NCBI GenBank assembly: GCA_009746045.1
Contig: RPFO01000213.1
Coordinates: 3,206,266 to 3,270,265 of the forward strand
Reading direction: 5' to 3'
Source of the DNA: Mesostigma viride
Lineage: Eukaryota; Streptophyta; Mesostigmatophyceae; Mesostigmatales; Mesostigmataceae
Length of the DNA: 64,000 nucleotides
Shown: in pieces, positions 52,404 through 64,000 of the stretch
How positions within the stretch are numbered: position 1 is the first letter of the stretch
Layout: each line of letters starts with the position of its first letter
Notes under the pieces: model-generated
Told to the model about the DNA's origin: nothing
The model's database searches: none
The model's input: only the letters and a program-made list of their open reading frames with translations
Program-made: the position numbers and the translations under genes

Positions 52404-54043
52404 CACATGCACACACACACACACGCACACACACGCACGCACCATGGCATGCCCCCATTGGGTGCACACCTTCTGGCCTTGCGTTCACCGCTTCCACGTT
52501 GCAGCTTCTACCCACTCTTCCCCCCAACCCTGGGCACCGCCGTGGATACCTCTCTGCTGGCATCCGCGGGATGTCTCCCCGTCACCCCCGACATCGTCAT
52601 CCTCCCGTCCGACCTGGCGCCATTTGGCAAGGTACGCGGTCGCGCTGGTCCTGTGTATAGTTTTTATACTCCTAGTCTGTTGACTACTGTTGTAAAAAGT
52701 CCTTTAGGACCTATTCTATATATCCTGTAATGTATAGCCTGCCCCATGTATAGCCAGCGCAAAGGCTGTCTATACAGGAAGAGCGCGCCCGAATGCAGCT
52801 GTGGCATGCCTTTGGCATGAAGGAGACTGGGGGTCTCTGCCGTTTCTTCTGTAGTGCACACACAGGGATTACAAGCACTTTGGTGCTCCGTGACTCCCCA
52901 ACGGGAGCACGTGTAATTAATTAATTAATTAATTAATTAATTAATTAATTAATTAATTAAACACGTGCTCCCGTTGGGGAGTCACGGAGCACCAAAGTGC
53001 TTGTACAGTCTTTTAATTAATTAATACAGTCTTCCTGTATTAATTAATTAATTAATTAATTAATTAATTAATACAGGAAGACTGTCCAAAAGTCTGACAT
53101 GGCCTGTCACGTACGATAGAATAGAACTGTCAGGAAGAACGCCTGGTATCCAGTGGACAGGTGTGTAGTACTCGCGTCCCGGGACTTGGCAGCGTTTAGT
53201 TTACTACTTGCTGCTTGCCTCCGACGGCTTTACAAGGCAACCCCTTGGATTCAAACAAAATGTTGTCGACCATGTGAACTGTCCGAAAAATGTACATTTG
53301 CTCAGCGGCCTGCCAAGGCACCTGCACTTTGACGTCTGCGTCTCTGTCACCCCACTCGATTGGCGGCATCTACGTCAGCACAAGAAAGGGACAGGTGACG
53401 CAGGCTTAAGTGGCTCAGGTGACCCTGGTCCTGGCCATCGTAAGCGCTTGCCTGGTGATGGACGTGTGGATCCGTTCCATGGGCATGATGGCCTTTTCTT
53501 GGATGCCAATGGGTGGTTTGCGTAGCATGCAGAGATATTTGGGTCATAATTAGTCGGGCTACTCAAAAAACTTACCATCTCTTCTACCGAATTCTTGTTG
53601 GATCAACCACGTGGCTATTCCGAGGTAACATGGTCCAGATTCCCCAGATTTCTTGCTTGCACTGGATGTCTCATTGTTATCCATCCTTGATCTTCATGCT
53701 GTCTCTGGTCTCCCCGTGCTACTCTATCCTGTCTATTTGCTTCCACGTGCTGGAAAATCACGAGCAGTTTGTTACGTGCGCCTCGGCGACTGCGGAGGAG
53801 CAGCCATCAAAGGAATCCCCATCCCAAAGCACAACCCCTGCTCTCGCAGAGAGTGGCAGCAGCTTAGTGGATGCCAAGCAAGTCCTCTTCATCAACCCAG
53901 GCCGCACCATCAAGGTGACCGCCGCAGGCACGTTTGCGCACGTATCCGTTAGCCTTCCGCATGCTGCTGGCGCACGAGGGGCAAAGCCCGCGTCTGGTGT
54001 AGACATTGAAAAGTGCACCCGGATCGAACTTGTGAAGGTTTGA
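40849..54043 (+). CDS. POLA2: DNA polymerase alpha subunit B, 15 exons
   Basis: The regulatory B subunit of DNA polymerase alpha-primase starts Okazaki fragments in the nucleus. Exons: 40849-40930, 42047-42266, 43274-43703, 44402-44497, 44971-45050, 45745-45820, 46229-46501, 47763-47867, 49017-49112, 50086-50187, 50781-50834, 51163-51204, 51707-51825, 52505-52631, 53768-54043. All joins keep frame, giving 725 residues. Residues 1-100 form the N-terminal helical part; about 100-240 are a Ser/Pro-rich linker with KRQKR (possible NLS) and TP sites; about 276-350 the OB fold (VTVVGRIVSDGEG, SVFPGQIVGVTGCNPSG); then an Ala/Asn-rich insert; 420-725 the inactive phosphodiesterase domain (ASGPFTTTEDLSFEPL, PDVLILLGPFVD, LPVTPDIVILPSDLAPF, FINPGRTIK). 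The acidic exon 11 (FDVDEEDVEGG) looks like a local insertion. TGTAA occurs at 54136 and about 54151. It is larger than the roughly 600-650 residues usual for plants because of the linker inserts. Confidence 0.93.
41440..41720. repeat. CCCAACTCAC-type tandem array in POLA2 intron 1
   Basis: Irregular repeats of CACCCACCCAACT and CACCCGCCC, nearly free of G on the plus strand. The complementary strand is G-rich. Confidence 0.85.
42380..42461. repeat. 41-bp perfect tandem duplication (POLA2 intron 2)
   Basis: Two identical copies of a unit starting TGTGTACTCATTAGTACACT. About 420 bases downstream (42875-42955) a 25-bp unit with CATGTCATGCCCATACTTTA occurs three times. Confidence 0.9.
44216..44300. 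repeat. (AAT)n-rich tract in POLA2 intron 3
   Basis: About ten AAT/TAA triplets followed by looser AATAAT and AACAAT units. It is unusually A/T-rich for this region. Confidence 0.85.
45093..45396 (+). repeat. 38-bp minisatellite, 8 copies, POLA2 intron 5
   Basis: The unit begins TGCAGCAGTACTGTTGCCTA and ends GGGATAGGTCTTAG; it recurs exactly every 38 bases with one or two substitutions per copy. It starts about 40 bases after the exon 5 donor. There are no unique spacers, so it is not CRISPR-like. Confidence 0.95.
47868..48320 (+). repeat. degenerate copies of the POLA2 exon 8 donor
   Basis: Exon 8 ends GAGCACAAGCCGGACGTGCT, GATACTG, before GTGGGTGGCC. Intron 8 repeats this as CAGCACAAGCCCGACGTGCT, GTTGCATATGGGTGG (47996-48030), as GCTGCTGTTGCTG/GTGGGTGCCC (junction 48181/48182) and weakly as CCTGTTGATGGGTGCC (about 48293-48308). 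Between them, CCACTATAGTACAGTGTA blocks repeat too. Confidence 0.75.
49926..50085 (+). repeat. 18-bp array that supplies the POLA2 exon 10 acceptor
   Basis: About nine units of ACCTGCCCCTTCCACCCC run up to CTTCCACCCCACCAG at the exon 10 border. Each unit is a pyrimidine tract; only the last ends CAG instead of CTG. The splice signal is thus the terminal unit of a tandem array. Confidence 0.85.
51222..51356 (+). repeat. 7-bp CTCCTTG array in POLA2 intron 12
   Basis: About 19 units of CTCCTTG with TTCCTTG and CTCCCTG variants, starting 20 bases after the exon 12 donor. It is pyrimidine-rich on the coding strand. Confidence 0.9.
52339..52440. repeat. (AC)n near the POLA2 exon 14 acceptor
   Basis: (AC)n with GC and AT interruptions, preceded by a C-rich CCACCCCCCC stretch and ending about 65 bases before exon 14. 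Confidence 0.9.
52780..53090. mobile_element. nested palindromes from LINE 3' ends in POLA2 intron 14
   Basis: 52790-52915 is an ORF1-A 3' region (+): GAGACTGGGGGTCTCTGCC, hairpin and (TTAA)n. From about 52965 the last 45 bases return in reverse (ACACGTGCTCCCGTTGGGGA ... AAGTGCTTGTA). The 52870-53013 stretch is therefore one large palindrome with a TTAA centre. A second palindrome (ACAGTCTTCCTGTATTAATT ... ATACAGGAAGACTGT) follows at 53025-53085. Confidence 0.8.
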
Positions 54044-54590
54044 GCAGAATGGATCAGCCCTGTCAGAGGAAAAAGGGACAGTGGAATTGCTCCTGCCTTG
54101 GCCAACACTGTTTCAGTATTTGTTGCCAGTCGCCGATGTAAGATTGAGGCCCCTGTAAGCCATGCTTAACATATTCCTGCCAGTGATTTGTGGAGAAGTC
54201 TCGACAACATTTTGCTCAGACAAGCCCATGTGCACAACAACCCTATTCGTGGACCAAGGTAATATACGTAACATATGAAAGCTTTCTTACATAATGTAAC
54301 AATTTCAAGTCTGCAAAGCAAGTCATGCATGCAGCTAGCTAGTGTATCAACTGAGCAAGCAATCACTGCGCCTGTGCCAAATGGTACGTACGGTCTCAAA
54401 CTAGACGATCTTGCGATCCGAAACTAGACGAGGTCTTAGTTAACTAATCCGGTATTAATCCTCCATGCTAGAGTCGGGTGAGTGGTGGTGGAATTAAATT
54501 GAGTTAGTTAAATAATTAAAAGCAGGTACAGACTGCACGTGCCAGTACCACTAAATGAACCTTCAACCCCTATACACAATGAGGGAAAGC
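54044..54590. other. POLA2 3' flank
   Basis: Contains TGTAA motifs at 54136 and about 54151. A duplicated AAACTAGACGA occurs near 54400-54430. No gene is seen. Confidence 0.4.
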
Positions 54591-54599
54591 GCCCTAGCT

Positions 54600-55400
54600 T
54601 CGGTCTCTCACTGCAGTCAAGTGCATGCATGCAGCAGGCCACAGAGGACACTCTCTGCATCGTGGTGCACATGCCCCGATGGCGGGTGCGGCGGAATAAC
54701 ACATCAGCCACGGCGCGAGTGAGGGCGAGTGACAGGCGCTGCCGCCAATACGAGGACCACGTGCGGGCAGACCACGGGGCGGTTTGACGCTCGAGGTCAA
54801 GGCGGTCTTCACGGCGCTGGCAGCAGCCGTGGAAAGCTCCGCCGTCTTTGGGCCCATGGCCCCGAACTCCTCAAGGACAAATGGGATGACCCGGTGGCCG
54901 GGAGGCAACTTTGCCGTGGGAGGCAAACTTGTCGCGCTCAGCCACATGCAGCGGCAGCAGCGCCGGCATCCACAGCCGCCCGGAGGATGCATATGTGGCG
55001 ACCGGAGAGCGGCCGAGCCATGGAGACATCGATGAGCAGGTGGCAACGTACCTGCCCGTCGCGATCGTAGTCAAGCACGGTCATGTTGGGGCGGTGGTTG
55101 CCCAGGTAAGTAGAGGGCAGCCCCTTCCGCGTCCTCGCGCACTTGATGGTGGAGTGGGGAAAGACCGATCGACGTACCGAACCATGGCACACACCACCGG
55201 CGGAGGAGCTAGAGCGGTATGGAGATAGAGGAACCAGTTCTGGTTCTGCTGGCCACCCATGCACGCAATGTAGTGCGTCCCAGTAGTATCGAGAGCAAGC
55301 CCGCAGCTGCCGCAGGACGCACCCGCCGACCGCCGTGATGAGAGGTTGCGGGGCAAACAGCTGGAGGCGGAGGGCGAGTGGTGTAAAGGGCCGGCACCAG
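54600..55400 (-). mobile_element. retroelement-B ORF C-terminus, reversed
   Basis: Minus-strand pieces in shifting frames: CGSCGLALDTTGTHYIACMG, NHRPNMTVLDYDRDGQ, HLLIDVSMARP, PFVLEEFGAMGPKTAE. This order (Cys-rich C-x-C-G plus HY-x-AC, then a DY/DV acidic pair, then PFVxExxG) resembles the C-terminal part of several protist non-LTR reverse transcriptases, after the RT core. No RT core is present. It forms a head-to-head pair with 55545-56230. Confidence 0.55.
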
Positions 55401-55544
55401 CTCATGAACAAAGGGCTCATGGGGAGGGCGCGCAGGAATGCGGCAGCCCCCACGCTCCCCTCAAGGGAAACGGAGTGAAGCCAAGCCTTCCCCTGATCGT
55501 TCATGCAAGCTCGCATGCAGACGGTCCATCTAGTTGGCACAGTG

Positions 55545-56400
55545 TAGTATATACATTAACTGGCTTGCTCTGGATACTACTGGGACGCACTACATCGCGT
55601 GCGCACTGATGGGTGGCCAGCAGAACCAGAACTAGTTCCTCTATCTCCATACCGCTCTCCTCCGGGTGTGTGCCATGGTTCGGTCGGTCTTTCCCCACTC
55701 CACATGCAGCATCAAGTGCGAGCTAGGACGCGGATGGGGCCGCCCTCTACTCACCCAACCACCGCCCCGACATTACTGACCGTGCTTGACTACGACGGGC
55801 AGGGTTACCACCTGCTCATCGAAGTCTCCGTGGCTTGGCCGCTCTCCGGTCCGGCCACATCCTCCCGTAGTCCGGGCGGCTGTGGATGCCGGCGCTGCTG
55901 CCGCTGTGGCTGAGCTCGACAAGTATGCCTCCTACGGCGATGTGGGGCCCCACCGGGTCGTCCCTCTTGTCCTAGAGGAGTTCGGGGCCATGGGCCCCAA
56001 GACAGCGGAGTTTTTCCACGAGTGCTGCCAGCGCCGTGAAGACCGCCTCGACCTCGACCCCAGACCGCCCCGTGGTCTGGGCACCCGCACATGGTCCTCG
56101 TATTGGCGGCAGCGCATGTGCACTCGCCCTCACTCACACCGTGGCTGATGTGTTATTCCGCCGCACCCGGGCCGACTTTGTCGCGACCCATGCGGTCTAG
56201 ATCCCTCCCAGGCCTGCATGGTGGGCCCCGGCAGCGATGTTGCTGCGTGCCGTAGTTTTGTGATGTAGTTAGTTGTACCTTGTGCAGCTGGCATGATCCT
56301 TGGCTGGATGTACGTCCGTGTCAGATTTCTTCAGGGTTCTTCTAATTCTTTTCCGGTTTTTCCTTGTGTTGCATGCCCCTCTCACCTCCGTAACTTATCA
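55545..56400 (+). mobile_element. retroelement-B ORF C-terminus with 3' region
   Basis: The same segments forward: YYWDALHRVRTDGWPAEPEL-like decayed start, TVLDYDGQGYHLLIEVSVAW, SYGDVGPHRVVPLVLEEFGA, FRRTRADFVATHAV then TAG near 56200. The 3' region reads GTAGTTAGTTGTACCTTGTG, CTCACCTCCGTAACTTATCA. Confidence 0.55.
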
Positions 56401-56689
56401 TTCTCAATGAATATACAGATGTAACTACTTTACATCAGAGTGAAGGCACCCACTTAAAAATAAACTTGAAGCCAACTCTAACAAGAGATACCACGACAAA
56501 ATAACTACAGACAATGCAGAAAGGCACCCCGATCTGACTATATGCGTGGAAGATATGACCCCATGTAACCAAAAAGGCCATTTTTAGGTGATGTGTATAT
56601 TATTCATCAGATGAATTCCTATTACTTTCTCCAGGGTTATTCAATTATCGGGGTTTTCCTTTTAATTAATTAATTTATACTGAGACCGG

Positions 56690-57270
56690 CACGGGACTGT
56701 ATCACATGAGCATAAGTCCTCAGTGGGAGGGGAACACGGGATGGAATGGATGATGTACTTAAGCTATCTAGGTCCTTTTGCAGGGTACGTTAATTGTGGG
56801 CACCACGGCCCGAAGCGCTATGAATGCCATACGCTGTCACATGCACGCGGAGCCCCCACAGACTTGTGGGTGGTCTACTTCATCACTACTTGCCATGTGC
56901 TCTAATGCGTAGCAGTAAACTGAGGCTGCCGACTGTACGTGCGACTCTGGCTTCAATGTTGTTGACCTTGGCTGCGAGAGTGTACGTTGAGTGGGCTAGC
57001 TGTATACGTCAGGCGCATTCAGGGCGGCGAGCTGCTCAGCCATCGGCGCCGGCCAGCTGCTCCACCACTGCAGCTCGCGGGGGGAGTCCGTAATGGTGGA
57101 GGTGCCGCTCTGCGAGGATTCTGCAGCTGCTGTGGCTGCCCGTCTGCGCTCGTGCAAGAGGCACTTAAGCGTGTTATTCTGCCGCATCCGGGCCGACTTT
57201 GTTGCGATCCATGCGGTCTAAATCCTTCCTAGGCCTGGTGGCACGGCCATCGTAGTTTTCACTACAATAC
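56690..57270 (+). mobile_element. retroelement-B extreme C-terminal fragment
   Basis: GTGTTATTCTGCCGCATCCG and GACTTTGTTGCGATCCATGC (57170-57215) match 56147-56195. Upstream material to 56700 shows only weak likeness (GGGCACCACGGCCCG). Confidence 0.45.
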
Positions 57271-57719
57271 GGTTCATAGGATACGCAAAATGAGTGAGAA
57301 TGTTACCCGAGCTGTACCGAGGATTCGCACCGTTGATTCAACAATTGTTGGTTCGTTTAATTTGCGCCATTTGGCGAGCATCGACTGGAGCCTGAACCTA
57401 GCGGGGGGAATCATGCGGGGGAATCTTGCGGGGGAATCTTGCGGGGATTAATTCCGAACGTGACTTTAGCAAAGTCCTACTACATTTTGATTGGTTACAC
57501 GCTACTACATTTTCGTCACTGAAAGTTTTCTCTAGTTGCGTTTGTGGATCGTGCGTTCCGCTGAAAATTTCGTGTTCAGTGCCAAGATCACAATTTGATC
57601 CGGGCGCAAAATGATTGGCTTTACGGTACGAACCAAAAACGAAATTTTAGTATCTAAGTTCCGCAGCGCTTGCTGAATTTGCCCCGGAAGCCCGGAGGCA
57701 CTTTCCCTGCTGAAAAAGG

Positions 57720-58260
57720 TGTCCGCGGAAGCGTATTGTAGTGTGTGTCGTAGTTAGTTGTACCTTGTGCTGGCTTGATCCTTGCATGCCCGTGTCAGAT
57801 TATTTTTCCTTTATATGGTTCTTCTTCTTTTCGGGGTTTTCCTTATGTCGCAGGCCCATCTAAGTAAGTAAGTACTTGCGTGTCAAGTACTTACTCCCAT
57901 CTCATCACCTCCGTAATTTATCATTCTTAATGACTATATGTACACAGTCCAAGCTCCTGGCCTACGGCGACGTCGGGCACCATCGTGTTGGTGCCCTTTG
58001 TCCTGGAGGAGTTTGGGGCCATGGGGCCCCTGACCTCCGCCTTCTTCAAGGAGTGTTGCCGGCTCCGGGAGGACCCGCTGGACCTGGAGGGCCATGCAGC
58101 GGGCCCCATGGTTGGCGCGGACCTGGACGTCATATTGGCGGCAGCGCTTGTCGGTGGCGCTGACTCGGGCCATGGCTGACATCATGCTCCGCCGTACGCG
58201 GGCTGATTTTGCGGTGCAGCGGGGCTATTAGGTTCCTCCCGTTAGGAGTTTCCATTGGTC
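57720..58260 (+). mobile_element. retroelement-B 3' region and another C-terminus
   Basis: 57740-57950 repeats the 3' region (GTAGTTAGTTGTACCTTGTG ... TCACCTCCGTAATTTATC) but is interrupted at about 57865-57897 by TTAC-tailed element sequence (TAAGTAAGTAAGTACTTGCG). 57955-58230 is another C-terminus (LLAYGDVGHHRV, VLEEFGAMGPL, MADIMLRRTRADFA). Confidence 0.55.
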
Positions 58261-58628
58261 TTATCGTAGTATAGAGCTTTGACATGGCTCTGTATATAGG
58301 TTTATAGCTGGGCGTTTGCTTTGGTTTGAGTGATTTCACTCTGCTGTAAGTAATAATATTTTTAATATATACACAGTTAAAAGAAACATGATGGCCTTCG
58401 TTAGCATGCTGGGATACCAGGAGGGCGGTCAAAGACCTCCGCGGACGTGTTCGCCCTGACATGCCCACCTGTGCTGAGCCTTCCCAGCACTGGCGTGGTG
58501 AAGTTTAGTAGGGGTGCTGTACCCAGCACTGACCAATGTCCTGTGTCGTTTGACGGGCCCACTGTAGCCACTCAGGCGAGGACTTTGTTGACATTGCAGT
58601 GTATGCCACTAGTCTTTATATGGGCCCC

Positions 58629-64000
<5,372 letters not shown>

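Noticed and set aside
53208-53525. 105-codon frame inside POLA2 intron 14
   Set aside because: No splice or homology support; composition like the surrounding intron.
54729-55240. Several GC-rich frames of 80-113 codons on the plus strand
   Set aside because: Antisense shadows of the reversed retroelement-B copy.

Overview
The window is nuclear DNA from a eukaryote, most likely a green-lineage alga. The evidence is plant-type ornithine carbamoyltransferase (OTC), a plastid-type ferredoxin-NADP reductase (FNR), a plant-style Raf-like kinase, many short exons with GT-AG introns, and TGTAA motifs (the usual green-algal poly(A) signal) downstream of two genes. The species cannot be named from the sequence.

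Layout. (1) 160-6331 (+): the last eight exons of OTC; the 5' end is outside the window. (2) 6.4-20.2 kb: a transposon graveyard of LINE fragments in both orientations, a tRNA-like SINE, a TTAC-tailed short element and a piggyBac-like TTAA-flanked element nested in (TTAC)n. (3) 20275-20936 (+): the last two exons of a gene I do not recognise. (4) 21.5-34.1 kb: more LINE ORF1/ORF2 copies, including the longest ORF1, a 1.76-kb TIR element and a SINE with a clear target-site duplication. (5) 34929-36047 (-): an intronless FNR. (6) 36634-40312: a 3.7-kb long-TIR element holding an approx. 0.8-kb (GTGTGC)n block. (7) 40849-54043 (+): a complete 15-exon DNA polymerase alpha B-subunit gene, with E2F-like sites upstream. 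(8) 54.6-58.3 kb: a second retroelement family, including a head-to-head inverted pair. (9) 58629-64000 (-): a Raf-like protein kinase whose 5' end runs out of the window.

The host genes are unrelated housekeeping or signalling genes and form no pathway together. Two themes recur. First, several introns carry tandem, diverged copies of their own exon-intron junction (OTC, POLA2 and two kinase introns), and some decoy sites are in frame. Second, the LINE-like elements, although otherwise divergent, all end in a stem-loop of the form CTCC-CAAC-GGAG (arms vary with compensation) followed by TTAA-type tails. These two, with the piggyBac-like, SINE and long-TIR elements, are the least expected parts of the window.

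All exon borders come from reading splice consensus and frame continuity by eye. No search or alignment could be run.
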